Made by a program: the position numbers and the translations under genes
Notes under the pieces: generated by a model
What the model was told of the DNA's origin: nothing
The model's input: the letters and a program-made list of their open reading frames with translations, nothing else
Database searches by the model: none
NCBI RefSeq assembly: GCF_000760935.2
Contig: NZ_CP049744.1
Coordinates: 4,929,501-4,993,500 of the forward strand
Direction: 5' to 3'
Origin: Rhodococcoides fascians A25f
Lineage (GTDB): Bacteria; Actinomycetota; Actinomycetes; Mycobacteriales; Mycobacteriaceae
Length of the DNA: 64,000 nt
Shown here: one piece after another, positions 7,070 to 15,446 of the stretch
How the letters are laid out: the number at the start of each line of letters is the position of its first letter
Position numbering within the stretch: position 1 is the stretch's first letter

Positions 7070-7945
7070 CTATCCTGCGGACATGCGGTCACGCTCGCTG
7101 GCTGGCTTGTCATCAAACCTGGATTGCCCGTCCTGGTGGCCATCGACGATCCCTGCGGTGACTTCTTCCCACTTCCGATATCGGCGCATCGCGGTCGATG
7201 CAACGGAGCCGTCCGTTTCTCTACCGATTCGTGCCCACGACCATTCGCGGTGGGCGTGTCGGAGCCGCGCTGTTTCCGCAACTTCCGGTGTGAGGTCGTC
7301 GACTTGCAGTCGAGGCGAGTTCGCCGTCTCGACGTGTCCTCCCCGCGTGCCGTCTTCGCCTTCGGATTCGTCCCGGCCCGGGCTGGGGCCTTCTTGGCTG
7401 AACTCGGTGTCTGTCCAGTCCGGCTCCTCTGTGGCAGCACTTGGAGCGAATTCCACTCTGACGGCTCCGCGGGGCGCACGAAGTATGACGGCCAGCACTT
7501 CGGTCATCGCAAGGAGCGCAATAGGTGCAATGGTGGCAATACCCGCCGAGACTACGGCTGGAAGCAAGGTCGCACTCAACACTGCGTGGTACGAGTTACC
7601 CGCAATCGACGCCGATGCGGCGACACGCAAGATCGTGACGACGAAGCGACGGCCCTTGATCGTGCGGTTGTCCGTGTGATTCGACAGCGCAATGGCTGTC
7701 ACTGTTGTCGAGACAATTGCGCCGTCTAACACGACTGGAATCACCCACGCCTCGCCGGGACCTATCCCAGCCATCACCGCGAGATCACGCAACACAGCGA
7801 AACTGAGCCAGAAGGACGCCCCGGCAATGCCAACTGTCAGCGCAACGGCCGTTGCGAGGGCCCACTGCAAGATCGCTGGATGGATCGCAACGACGTCTGA
7901 CGGCTTCGTTGTCAACGGGGTTGCCGCGGAGTGTGATCGGCTCAT
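7070..7945 (-). CDS. DUF2637-type membrane protein
   Basis: 291 aa. Residues 22-155 hold four hydrophobic segments (WALATAVALTVGIAGASFWL, IPVVLDGAIVSTTVTAIAL, SASIAGNSYHAVLS, IATIAPIALLAMTEVLAVIL) in the DUF2637 arrangement, including the conserved WVIPVVLDGAIV. The C-terminal half is polar and ends with an HTH-like region (RLRHAHREWSWARIGRETDG). Proteins of this type are found in actinobacterial integrative conjugative elements, where they are linked to spread or copy control. The start overlaps the stop of the ParA-partner gene by 4 bases. The fusion of a membrane domain to a possible DNA-binding tail suggests a membrane-DNA tether. Confidence 0.8.
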   Translation of the reverse strand: MSRSHSAATPLTTKPSDVVAIHPAILQWALATAVALTVGIAGASFWLSFAVLRDLAVMAGIGPGEAWVIPVVLDGAIVSTTVTAIALSNHTDNRTIKGRRFVVTILRVAASASIAGNSYHAVLSATLLPAVVSAGIATIAPIALLAMTEVLAVILRAPRGAVRVEFAPSAATEEPDWTDTEFSQEGPSPGRDESEGEDGTRGGHVETANSPRLQVDDLTPEVAETARLRHAHREWSWARIGRETDGSVASTAMRRYRKWEEVTAGIVDGHQDGQSRFDDKPASERDRMSAG

Positions 7946-8292
7946 CGGATTCTCGGTCCTCGTGCGAGCGGACCCGTTCGTTGTGGGAACGGCGCACCGT
8001 CGTTGAATCTGTTGCGCAACAACTCCAAGTAGTCTTCGATTGCCGCATTGACGAGATCCGACGGGCCCCGCGGAGCGCCGGGGGTTGCGGACAACGCTTC
8101 GGCAGCGTTGAGCAGATCGTCGACGGTGGACTGGTACAGGTAGTACGAACGCTTCTGTTTAGCGTTGTCCGGTGACGGTTGCGCAACGGTCTCGGCCGAC
8201 GAAACAGTGTCGTGGGGCTGCCGCGAGTCCTCCGGCGGATCGACCGGGCTCGATCCGGCGAGTGCGCTCTTCATGCGTTCGGGCCGGGCCAT
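7942..8292 (-). CDS. ParA partner protein, probable centromere-binding protein
   Basis: 116 aa. The first 45 residues are a Ser/Pro/Asp-rich linker. Residues 47-95 (KRSYYLYQSTVDDLLNAAEA then PRGPSDLVNAAIEDYLELLR) look like a ribbon-helix-helix or related DNA-binding fold used by small ParB-like partners. The gene starts at the very stop of parA (TAATG, one shared base) and overlaps DUF2637 downstream. The three genes therefore form one tightly coupled operon for stable maintenance of the excised or replicating form. Confidence 0.7.
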   Translation of the reverse strand: MARPERMKSALAGSSPVDPPEDSRQPHDTVSSAETVAQPSPDNAKQKRSYYLYQSTVDDLLNAAEALSATPGAPRGPSDLVNAAIEDYLELLRNRFNDGAPFPQRTGPLARGPRIR

Positions 8293-9080
8293 TACAGATG
8301 TCCCTTGGTGAGCAGCGCAAGGGTGTCGCGATAAATCGTCGACAGGCTGCGAGATTGTGTTGTCCCCCAGTCGACCAGGCTGGTTTGGGCCTCCATCGAG
8401 TCTTTGATGACAACCCGCTTGGGAACGGCGTCACCGAGGATGTTGATGCTCGCGGCGATCTCGATCAATTGTTCTCGACCGCTGATCGTCGCGATCTCGT
8501 GAAGGTTGACGATCGCACCGAGCATGGCGAGGTCCGGGTTGTAGCTGCGCTTGACTGCATCGATGGTGCGCAGCAATCGCGCGAGTCCATTGGCTGAGAA
8601 CAGCGCGGACTGAGTCACGACTACGGCGGCGCGCGCTGCAACAAGGGCGTTGATAGTCAGCAGATCGAGGCTAGGTGGGCAATCGATGAGGACCACGTCG
8701 TACACGCCTCGTACGACGTCGATTGCGTCGCGAAGCCGCCGTTCTCGGCCGGCACCGGCGACGACCAATTGATCGCGGACATAGGCCAGGGACTCGTTTC
8801 CCGGGGACGTGGGTACTAGGTCTACGCCAGGCCAGATGGTGGGGACAACAGCATCGGCGATGGTCGCGTTCGATGATTCGGCGAGAACGTCCGCAACACC
8901 GACCTCATCGCTCTCTAACTCGGTCTTGGTCAGGACTGTGCTGGCGTTGCCTTGCGGATCCACGTCGATTACGAGTGCTCGCTTCCCTGCTTGGGCGACG
9001 GCGTAGGCGAGGTGAAAGACGGTGGTGGTCTTACCCACGCCGCCCTTCTGGTTGCAGAACGCAAAGATGTCAGCGGGCAT
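8292..9080 (-). CDS. parA: ParA-type partition ATPase
   Basis: 262 aa from the ATG at 9080. The deviant Walker A motif KGGVGKTT is at residues 12-19. The VIDVDPQGNAS switch and the DVVLIDCPPSLDLLTINALV Walker B region follow as in the ParA/Soj family. The upstream in-frame GTG/ATG codons to 9125 add residues not typical of the family, so the shorter start is used. ParA works with a DNA-bound partner, here the 7942-8292 product, to separate copies of the element. This indicates that the element passes through a circular or replicating stage. Confidence 0.92.
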   Translation of the reverse strand: MPADIFAFCNQKGGVGKTTTVFHLAYAVAQAGKRALVIDVDPQGNASTVLTKTELESDEVGVADVLAESSNATIADAVVPTIWPGVDLVPTSPGNESLAYVRDQLVVAGAGRERRLRDAIDVVRGVYDVVLIDCPPSLDLLTINALVAARAAVVVTQSALFSANGLARLLRTIDAVKRSYNPDLAMLGAIVNLHEIATISGREQLIEIAASINILGDAVPKRVVIKDSMEAQTSLVDWGTTQSRSLSTIYRDTLALLTKGHL

Positions 9081-10213
9081 GGTGGGTCTCACTTTCCATG
9101 GATGAATGGGACGAACTGGCGGCATTGCGGGTATGGGATGTCATGCACGCCTTGGAACCGACGGATGAGTCGCACCCTGTAGAAGTGTTGGATGTATTGC
9201 AGGTAAGGGGCACGAAACGCGAGTCGCGTGCCATAGGCGAAATGCATGCCACAGGTGTATGAGAAGCGTTTACTACGAACACATCCCAAGCGCGACTCGC
9301 ATCCTTTGTGGGCAATGGAGGTGTAACCACCGCAGGACGTATGACGCCCGTCGCCAGCGAGTCATCTGAGGCACTCTTTGCGGGTAATTCAGGTACGTCA
9401 GTTTTGCGGAACGCCGCCGCACCGCTAGCGGGAGCGGCCTGCACCGGCGAACTGCCGCGCTTGAGCTGAAGTAGCCAAATATGTTGCTTAGTTTGGATCT
9501 TCATGGAATCGACGTGCACAACGGATATGAGTAAGCGAGCGGCGTGGACTGAAAGATCGAGGCCTGAATGACGGTTCGTCATGCCGGACAACTTGGTCAT
9601 GTCAGCATTGCAGATGGGTCGAGAGCTCAACTGGTACCTCCATAGTGGTGACGTATGAAAGACAAGGGACTTCGTTCGTTCCCTCCGGACCCCCCATGGC
9701 CCCTGAGCCAATTTCCGCACCCACGTTGTCCGCTCCACGCCCGGATAGCCCCGCGCCTCGGTGGGCGCGCGGCTAATCGGTATCGCCACCGGTTCGATGA
9801 TCAGTCGAGCTGATGGTGCCTCGGGGCCGGTCTCCGAGGATTTACAAAGGGTGCACAGGCCGGCTGCAGGCTGGTGTTACGTCGGGCTCTGCCAGAAAAC
9901 GACGCTGCTGCGGCACATCAGGCCTTGCTAGGAAGTTCCGTAGCCAAGGCCTGTGCGGCGCGAGCAGAAAGAACTCGACCGCGCTGTCGCGGGTCGAAAC
10001 ATGCGTCACCGCCCGCTCGGCCCCTGACGTAAATCGAGGGCGGAGAACGGTGGCTCGGCGAAATGTCTTGAATGACTTATCAAGACGCTCTATGATCGGT
10101 GGCGGAACTCCTTCCTCACGGGTTGTGGTTTCGACGCCCTCGGCCTCGGTGCTGGTAACACTGAGATTTTCCGGGGGCGTTTCAGTTTCCTGAGGGACAG
10201 TTGGCTCTCGGCC
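9081..10213. other. 1.1-kb region between parA and xis with no confident gene
   Basis: Candidate frames lie on both strands (for example 9070-9789 minus, 9813-10193 plus), but their composition, rich in Ser, Arg and Cys with few hydrophobic blocks, argues against them. A 66-codon minus frame ending at 9089 reads somewhat better near its end (LQYIQHFYRVRLIRRFQGV) but has no start signal. From 9842 to 10213 the minus frame is open for 123 codons in the same frame as xis, straight after its TGA, and has no ATG or GTG near its beginning. This region may hold an origin, an operator cluster or a decayed replication gene. Confidence 0.4.
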
Positions 10214-10411
10214 TCACGCGACGCCTGAGCTGGCGTCGGATTGTGCCTCGAGACCTTCGATGTACTCATCGATGGCCGTATCCGGGATCAGCCGGCGCTT
10301 GCCGACCTTCACGCTCCGGATTTCTCCGGACGCGATCTTGTTGAAGAAGTTGGAACGTCCAAGTCCCGTGCAAGCCATAGCCTCCGGGACAGACAACAAC
10401 CGTCTGGGCAT
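10214..10411 (-). CDS. xis: Excisionase, MerR/AlpA-like winged HTH
   Basis: 65 aa. The start at ATG 10411 is preceded by GGAGGTG, so the longer frame to 10720 is rejected. The sequence LLSVPEAMACTGLGRSNFFN ... IRSVKVGKRRLIPDTAIDEY is the helix-turn-helix plus wing of the excisionase family. Xis bends attachment-site DNA and turns the integrase from integration to excision. It is divergent from the XRE regulator-integrase pair, across a 139-base control region. Downstream the same frame remains open after the TGA for another 123 codons. Confidence 0.88.
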   Translation of the reverse strand: MPRRLLSVPEAMACTGLGRSNFFNKIASGEIRSVKVGKRRLIPDTAIDEYIEGLEAQSDASSGVA

Positions 10412-10536
10412 CTTCAGCACCTCCACTGAATTGTGTAGTAGAGCCACATTCTGCAGGACATTTCTGGTCAGTCCACGTGGTTCCACCACAGAGTAACAAG
10501 TACGTAGCCATCCCACAACGGGGAGGCATTCTCCGC

Positions 10537-10542
10537 TAGACT
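10537..10542 (+). promoter_or_regulatory. -10 box TAGACT, leaderless promoter of the regulator gene
   Basis: TAGACT ends 8 bases before the ATG at 10551 and no ribosome binding site is present, the usual layout of a leaderless actinobacterial message. The same hexamer with the same 8-base spacing precedes the GTG at 39539. The 139-base xis-regulator interval probably also carries the regulator's own operators. Confidence 0.5.
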
Positions 10543-10550
10543 GCGTAACC

Positions 10551-11183
10551 ATGACGCAGTCGTGGGCGGAATCGATCGTTGCCCGGGTCGCCTCGGAAGT
10601 GCGCCGACTTCGAGGTAAAGACCACTCCGCTCTGTCCGCAGCAAAGCTTGCCGACAGGACGGTTGACTTCGGGTGGGGGATCTCGCGATCTGTAGTCGCG
10701 GATTTGGAGACCGGACGCAAGAAGAGCTTGGACGTCTCGGAACTCTTGATTTTGGCTGCGGCACTGGGTGTCTCACCAGCACAACTGGTCTATCCGGACC
10801 TCCCCAAGGGAAGAGTCGAAGTACTCCCAGGGCTCCAGCAGGAGTCTCACGATGCCCTCCGCTGGTTCAGCGGGGAGGCTGGGCTGATGCGGCCGAGCTC
10901 CGAGTGGACCGAGGAGGAATCCGACGCTCCTTTCGAAATGTGGGTACGTGACACCTTCGACCCGAAGAACGATCGCGTTGGGATCACTCGTGAATGGCTT
11001 GATGCGTTGAAGGCGATGCGGCGTGCTCGGGTGCAGCTCCGAAACGGCCTTTCCAAGAATGAATCAGCTGAGCACATCGAGTCGATGCAATATCTGTACG
11101 AGGATGCTCGACGGCGTTCGGAAGAGCTCTTTAGACGGATGACCGAACTGGGCATGAACACGCAGGACGAAGAGGATGGCTAG
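10551..11183 (+). CDS. XRE-family regulator controlling int/xis
   Basis: 210 aa. Residues 26-80 form a Cro/CI-type helix-turn-helix (LSAAKLADRTVDFGWGISRS then LETGRKKSLDVSELLILAAA). The rest is helical, and residues 150-205 are a Glu/Arg-rich probable coiled coil for oligomerisation. The gene overlaps the start of int by 8 bases and is divergent from xis, so it is well placed to choose between the integrated and excised state. The start follows the leaderless -10 box at 10537. Confidence 0.85.
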   Translation: MTQSWAESIVARVASEVRRLRGKDHSALSAAKLADRTVDFGWGISRSVVADLETGRKKSLDVSELLILAAALGVSPAQLVYPDLPKGRVEVLPGLQQESHDALRWFSGEAGLMRPSSEWTEEESDAPFEMWVRDTFDPKNDRVGITREWLDALKAMRRARVQLRNGLSKNESAEHIESMQYLYEDARRRSEELFRRMTELGMNTQDEEDG

Positions 11184-12390
11184 GCAGCAACTGCCGCCAC
11201 AGATCAAGAAGATCTACGTCACCAATCGGTCTACAGGCAGTACCGAGTTGCGGTATCAAATGACCGTCGACGCTGGTGGTGCCGACGCCACCGGCACCCG
11301 GGCGTCGAAGCGAACGCAGTTGCGTCGTCGATTTCTTACGGAGAAGGACGCTCGCGCAGCCCTATCCAAGGTGCTCGAGGAAGTCTCGAAGGGGACATTC
11401 GTTCCCTCCTCGACCACCACGGTCGAGGAGGCTTGCGCTGAGTGGCTTGCCGGACGACGCGTACGAGAGTCCACTAAAGCCGCGTACACCCATGCCCTTC
11501 AACCGCTGCGCGATACTTACGGCGCGCTAGCGGTGCAGAAGTTGACCAAAGGTCACATGGACGCTCTGGTGAACGATCTGTTGGCCGGCAGCTCGGTCAA
11601 GCCCGATGGCCAACTGCGACGTCCGTGGAAGGCCACTTCGATCAATCCGATGCTCAACCTTGTAAGCGCAGTCCTCACCGGGCTGATGCGAGAAGGGCGA
11701 TTGGTACGAGACGTTGCCGCGCTCGTCGACCGCGCGCCCCGTGCGCACGTCGAGATGCAGACATTCACGGAGGACGAAGTGCAACGCCTCCTGGAAGCAT
11801 CGGCGTGCGATCGAAACGGCCACGCTTGGCTGCTTGCGCTGAGCGGCCTCCGACGCGGTGAGCTGTGCGGGCTTCGATGGAACGATGTCGATCTTCACGC
11901 CGGCAGCCTGACAATCAACAACACGCGAGTCTCGGTCAATGGACGTGTCGTAGAGGGCCCTCCGAAGACAGAAAAGTCCAAGCGCACGCTTCCCCTCACA
12001 CCAGCCCTAAAATCCGCACTCGAAACTGCACACCGATTGCAGGGTGTGGAACGAAAGAGCTCGACCTACGTCGGCCCCGGCACCTACGTCGTGTCCGACG
12101 CTGTTGGGCGACCTTTTCATCCCGATACGGTCAGCGACTATTGGCGCAGGCTATGCACCAACAGCAAGGTGTCCGACATCCGCCTCCACGACGCCCGCCA
12201 CACGTGTGGGACTCTGCTGCACCTTCAGGGTGTGCCGATTGCCGTCATCTCGGCATGGCTCGGGCACTCGGACAACGCATTCACAATGCGCACCTACGTC
12301 CATTCCCAGAACCATGCGCTACTGGGCGCAGCCGACACTTTGCAGTCACTCGTCCGGCGTCGCGACGAGCCACCCGACGATGCGCGTTGA
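11176..12390 (+). CDS. int: Tyrosine-family site-specific integrase
   Basis: 404 aa. An N-terminal arm-type domain and a SAM-like core-binding domain (VEEACAEWLAGRRVRESTKA, residues about 80-180) precede the catalytic domain. The catalytic set is visible: Arg226 (SGLRRGEL), His338 and Arg341 (LHDARHTCG), His364 (WLGHSD) and the nucleophile Tyr374 (RTYVHS). The enzyme recombines attP with attB. Its gene ends about 165 bases from the 3' end of tRNA-Thr, the standard layout for integration into a tRNA gene. It begins inside the end of the XRE regulator, so both are made from one message. Confidence 0.96.
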   Translation: MARQQLPPQIKKIYVTNRSTGSTELRYQMTVDAGGADATGTRASKRTQLRRRFLTEKDARAALSKVLEEVSKGTFVPSSTTTVEEACAEWLAGRRVRESTKAAYTHALQPLRDTYGALAVQKLTKGHMDALVNDLLAGSSVKPDGQLRRPWKATSINPMLNLVSAVLTGLMREGRLVRDVAALVDRAPRAHVEMQTFTEDEVQRLLEASACDRNGHAWLLALSGLRRGELCGLRWNDVDLHAGSLTINNTRVSVNGRVVEGPPKTEKSKRTLPLTPALKSALETAHRLQGVERKSSTYVGPGTYVVSDAVGRPFHPDTVSDYWRRLCTNSKVSDIRLHDARHTCGTLLHLQGVPIAVISAWLGHSDNAFTMRTYVHSQNHALLGAADTLQSLVRRRDEPPDDAR

Positions 12391-12554
12391 CCGGCGTTTG
12401 TCCGCAACCGTCCACATAGGAGCAGGCGGTCTCACCGGGCGCTGTTCCGGCGAGTTCTGCGGCACTTGTGACATTCTGTGACACTGAGCTCGCCTAATCG
12501 GCAATGAATCTCATTACTAGTAACTCAAAAAGCCAGTTCAGAACCCTTTTTCAG

Positions 12555-12600
12555 TGGAGCCTCCTAACGGGATTGAACCGTTGACCGCTCGCTTACAAGG
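12555..12600. other. Predicted attachment core at the 3' half of tRNA-Thr
   Basis: Elements of this type usually recombine within the tRNA 3' half, from the anticodon stem to the CCA end. The integrase lies on that side. No second copy was found in the window, which fits the other att site lying left of position 1. The exact core length cannot be fixed here. Confidence 0.45.
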
Positions 12601-12629
12601 CGAGTGCTCTACCGCTGAGCTAAGGAGGC
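12555..12629 (-). tRNA. tRNA-Thr (anticodon UGU)
   Basis: A full cloverleaf reads on the minus strand. The acceptor stem is GCCTCCT / AGGAGGC (12623-12629 and 12559-12565). The anticodon stem is CTCGC / GCGAG around the loop CTTGTAA, giving anticodon TGT. The T-arm contains TTCAATC. The terminal CCA is encoded (12555-12557). The tRNA also serves as the probable integration target of the element to its left. Confidence 0.96.
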
Positions 12630-12721
12630 AGTGAAGCGAGGCAAGCATATCCGTTCATCGGACGCTCAGTGTCAACAGGTACCTTGTCGGTGGATCACCC
12701 CAGCAACGTGTAAAGACGGTC

Positions 12722-14185
12722 ATGACTTTCCTGCAAGACCTGACGGCTTCGCTGAGCCGTCTCACCGGTGAGCGTCGGGCCACCATCGATACGCCGACCG
12801 CAGCGCCGTCACCCCTACGCCCGATCGATCTGACCGACGATGCGTCGGTCGCGGAGGTTCTGGACCTCGCGGTTCGCGTCGGCGAGGTGTTGTTGGCCTC
12901 GGGCACTTCGGCGGTGGACACTGCGACGCAAGTGCAGTTCATTGCGGCGACGTACGGCCTTGCGCGGTGCGATGTCGACGTCACGTACAACTCGATCACT
13001 CTGAGCGCCCATCGCGGCCCGACGCGTCCTCCGGCGTCGACGATGCGCATCGTGCATTACCGCTCGATGGACTTCACGCGGCTGGCCGAGGTCGACCGTC
13101 TCATTCGCGCGGTCCGCGTCAAGATGGTCCCGCCCAGCGTGGCTCTCGACCGACTCGACGACATCACCAAGGCCCCGCACCCCTACAACCGCTGGATCGC
13201 GACCCTCGCCTGGTCCGGTATGGCCGCGGCCATCAGTGTGCTGCTCGGCGGTGGCCCTCTGGTGGCCGTGGTCAGCTTCCTGACGACGATGGTGATCGAC
13301 CGCATCGGACGAGTCCTCAACCGTGCGGGGCTGCCGTTCTTCTTTCAGCAAGTGGTCGGCGGCTTCGTGGCCGCGACACCGGCGATCACGCTGTACAACT
13401 TTCAGGATCAGCTGAACATCAGCATTTCGCCGTCGCAGATCATCGCGGCCGGTGTGGTGGTGTTGCTGTCGGGACTCTCTCTGGTCGGCTCGGTGCAAGA
13501 TGCGATCACCGGTGCCCCGATCACGGCGTCGGCGAGGTTCTTCGAGGTGTTGATGATGACCGGCGGGATCATTGCCGGTGTCGCGACGTCACTGCGGATT
13601 GCGGCGTTGATCGGTAGCGATCTGCCTCAGATCAGCAATCTGGCGCCACCGGACATCCTGCAGGTTCCCACGAAGGTGCTCGCAGGCGCAGCAGCGTCGT
13701 TGTTCTATGCACTTGCCTGCTACGCCGAGCGACGTGCGTTGACGGCTGCTTTCATGGGCGGCTTCGCAGGCTCCCTCGTCTACCTGCTGTCGCAGACGCT
13801 CAATGTGGGTCCGATCATCGCGTCGGCCATCGCCGCTGTCGTCGTCGGGTTCGCGGGTGGTCTGCTTGCCCGTCGTGCGCTCATTCCGCCGTTGATCGTC
13901 GCCGTTGCCGGGATCACGCCGTTGCTGCCAGGTCTCTCTCTGTATCGCGGTCTGTACGCGATCCTGAACGACCAATTGTTGCTGGGAATCAGCTCACTAT
14001 TCGCGGCGTTCGGCGTCGGTTGCGGCCTGGCCGCCGGCGTGACCCTGGGCGAGTGGGGTGCCCGCACCCTGCGCCGGCCGCGCATCTTGGCGCGCACCGA
14101 GGAACTACTGCGCCCGACGCTTCGCCGCAAAGAAGAACCGCGCCGACCGACGGTTCGTCGGCGGCGCGGCACGGGTACTTCGTAA
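12722..14185 (+). CDS. Threonine/serine exporter, ThrE family
   Basis: 487 aa. Residues 40-160 form the ThrE N-terminal domain, which contains ASGTSAVDTATQVQFIAATY and the DVDVTYNSITLS strand. About ten membrane helices follow (for example WSGMAAAISVLLGGGPLVAV, FAGSLVYLLSQTLNVG, LIVAVAGITPLLPG). The C-terminus is Arg-rich and cytoplasmic. ThrE of Corynebacterium exports L-threonine and L-serine using the proton gradient; the same substrate is likely but not proven. It starts shortly after the tRNA-Thr gene and marks the chromosomal flank. It converges with mbtH, 8 bases apart. Confidence 0.88.
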   Translation: MTFLQDLTASLSRLTGERRATIDTPTAAPSPLRPIDLTDDASVAEVLDLAVRVGEVLLASGTSAVDTATQVQFIAATYGLARCDVDVTYNSITLSAHRGPTRPPASTMRIVHYRSMDFTRLAEVDRLIRAVRVKMVPPSVALDRLDDITKAPHPYNRWIATLAWSGMAAAISVLLGGGPLVAVVSFLTTMVIDRIGRVLNRAGLPFFFQQVVGGFVAATPAITLYNFQDQLNISISPSQIIAAGVVVLLSGLSLVGSVQDAITGAPITASARFFEVLMMTGGIIAGVATSLRIAALIGSDLPQISNLAPPDILQVPTKVLAGAAASLFYALACYAERRALTAAFMGGFAGSLVYLLSQTLNVGPIIASAIAAVVVGFAGGLLARRALIPPLIVAVAGITPLLPGLSLYRGLYAILNDQLLLGISSLFAAFGVGCGLAAGVTLGEWGARTLRRPRILARTEELLRPTLRRKEEPRRPTVRRRRGTGTS

Positions 14186-14193
14186 CGCGAAGC

Positions 14194-14454
14194 TCAGGCC
14201 TCGGCGCTGGGGGTTCCTTCGGCAGAGGCGCGTGCAGCAGCGTCGGCTTCCATGGCCTCACGAAGGCTGCGCGGACGCATATCGGTCCAGTTCTTCTCGA
14301 CGTACTCCAAGCATGCAGCGCGGGTGTCTTCACCGAAGACGACACGCCATCCCTGAGGGACCTCGGAGAACGTCGGCCACAGCGAATGCTGGTCTTCGTC
14401 GTTGACCAGCACGAAGAAGCGTCCGTCTTCGTCATCGAACGGGTTGGTACTCAT
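14194..14454 (-). CDS. MbtH-like protein, orphan
   Basis: 86 aa. The family signature is complete: [40 protein letters not shown], and [14 protein letters not shown] with the conserved Trp residues. MbtH proteins bind and activate adenylation domains of non-ribosomal peptide synthetases. No such synthetase lies within this window, so it must act on one encoded elsewhere. A 19-residue Ala/Glu tail ([20 protein letters not shown]) is an addition to the core domain of about 65 residues. Confidence 0.93.
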   Translation of the reverse strand: MSTNPFDDEDGRFFVLVNDEDQHSLWPTFSEVPQGWRVVFGEDTRAACLEYVEKNWTDMRPRSLREAMEADAAARASAEGTPSAEA

Positions 14455-14544
14455 CTCGCCTCACTCGTCGCGAACGTTTGTTTGGTAAGTCTGCACCGTG
14501 AGGTGCCACACGACCCTAGCAACGCAGGTCGGGCTGTGGTGCCG

Positions 14545-15354
14545 TCAGGCCTTCAGAAAGCCGAGCAATTCCGCATTGACTGCCTCGGGACGCTCGAGAT
14601 ATCCGTAGTGGCCGGCATCTGCGATTTCGACGTACCGGGCACCTGGAATGGCGTCCGCCAGCTCCTTGCCCAGGTAGGCGGGGATCATCCGATCGTCGGC
14701 GAACCCCACCGACAGGCACGGCACCGACACCCCCCGGTAAGCCGAAGTTCGATCGAAGTCGTCCTCCATCCCAAGCTGGGCACGCACTCCGGCCGAGGGC
14801 GAGGAGGCCGAGAACTCGAACAAATCCAGCCAATCGCGGGCACTGCGCCCGTCACGCAACGTCGCAGGCGACAGGTTCATCACTGCCGTCACCGCCGCCG
14901 AGTACGTGCCGGGGAGCTCGACCCGCTTGTCGTAGAGAGCCCGCTCACCGTGGGCCAGGGTCTTCTGAAACTCGTCCACTCTGGCGTGACCGGCGAGGAA
15001 CACGGCCTTGCGCACCAGGTCAGGCCTGGCCAAGGCCAGCTCCTGCGCGACGCGTGAACCCATCGACGTGCCGACGACGAAGGCCTTCTCCTCGCCGTTG
15101 CGGACGAGTTCGATCAGGCCCGCGGTATCGGCGACCATGGATTCGATCGTGATGCCGTGAGTGCTCTCCGACGACGGCGCGATGCCGCGATTGTCGAACG
15201 TGCACACCCGATACCCCGCTGCTGTGAGAGCGGGCACCTGATGCAGCTCCCACACGCGTCCGGGGCTGCCGGTACCCATAACGAGAACCACCAGGTCTCC
15301 ACTGCCTTTGACCTGGTAATTGATGTCGATGCCGTTGATCTTGGCGATAGGCAT
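14545..15354 (-). CDS. Alpha/beta-hydrolase fold enzyme
   Basis: 269 aa. The start at ATG 15354 follows GAGGAGACCT, so the longer frame to 15477 is rejected. The oxyanion region (LVVLVMGTGSPGRVWELHQV) is followed by the nucleophile elbow GTSMGS (Ser near residue 92) and a C-terminal His in IADAGHYGYLERPEAV. An acid residue is likely near FADDRMIPAYLG. Enzymes of this size hydrolyse esters, lactones or C-C bonds; the substrate cannot be read from the sequence. It is divergent from the CsbD-like gene. Confidence 0.85.
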   Translation of the reverse strand: MPIAKINGIDINYQVKGSGDLVVLVMGTGSPGRVWELHQVPALTAAGYRVCTFDNRGIAPSSESTHGITIESMVADTAGLIELVRNGEEKAFVVGTSMGSRVAQELALARPDLVRKAVFLAGHARVDEFQKTLAHGERALYDKRVELPGTYSAAVTAVMNLSPATLRDGRSARDWLDLFEFSASSPSAGVRAQLGMEDDFDRTSAYRGVSVPCLSVGFADDRMIPAYLGKELADAIPGARYVEIADAGHYGYLERPEAVNAELLGFLKA

Positions 15355-15446
15355 AGGTCTCCTCACTGCTGATGCGTTCGTCGGCGATCGTATCGTTCGG
15401 GACCGACACGGGGTTACTCGTACAGCCAGTGGGTACCTGCAGTTAC

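Noticed and set aside
9070..9789. 239-codon minus frame between parA and xis
   Set aside because: Overlaps the parA start and has Ser/Thr-rich non-globular composition with no ribosome binding site.
9813..10193. 126-codon plus frame between parA and xis
   Set aside because: Rich in Arg, Ser and Cys and lies opposite a better minus frame; no start signal.
12555..14185. Functional link between tRNA-Thr and the ThrE-type exporter next to it
   Set aside because: Adjacency is explained by the tRNA serving as an integration site; no T-box or other threonine-sensing structure is seen.
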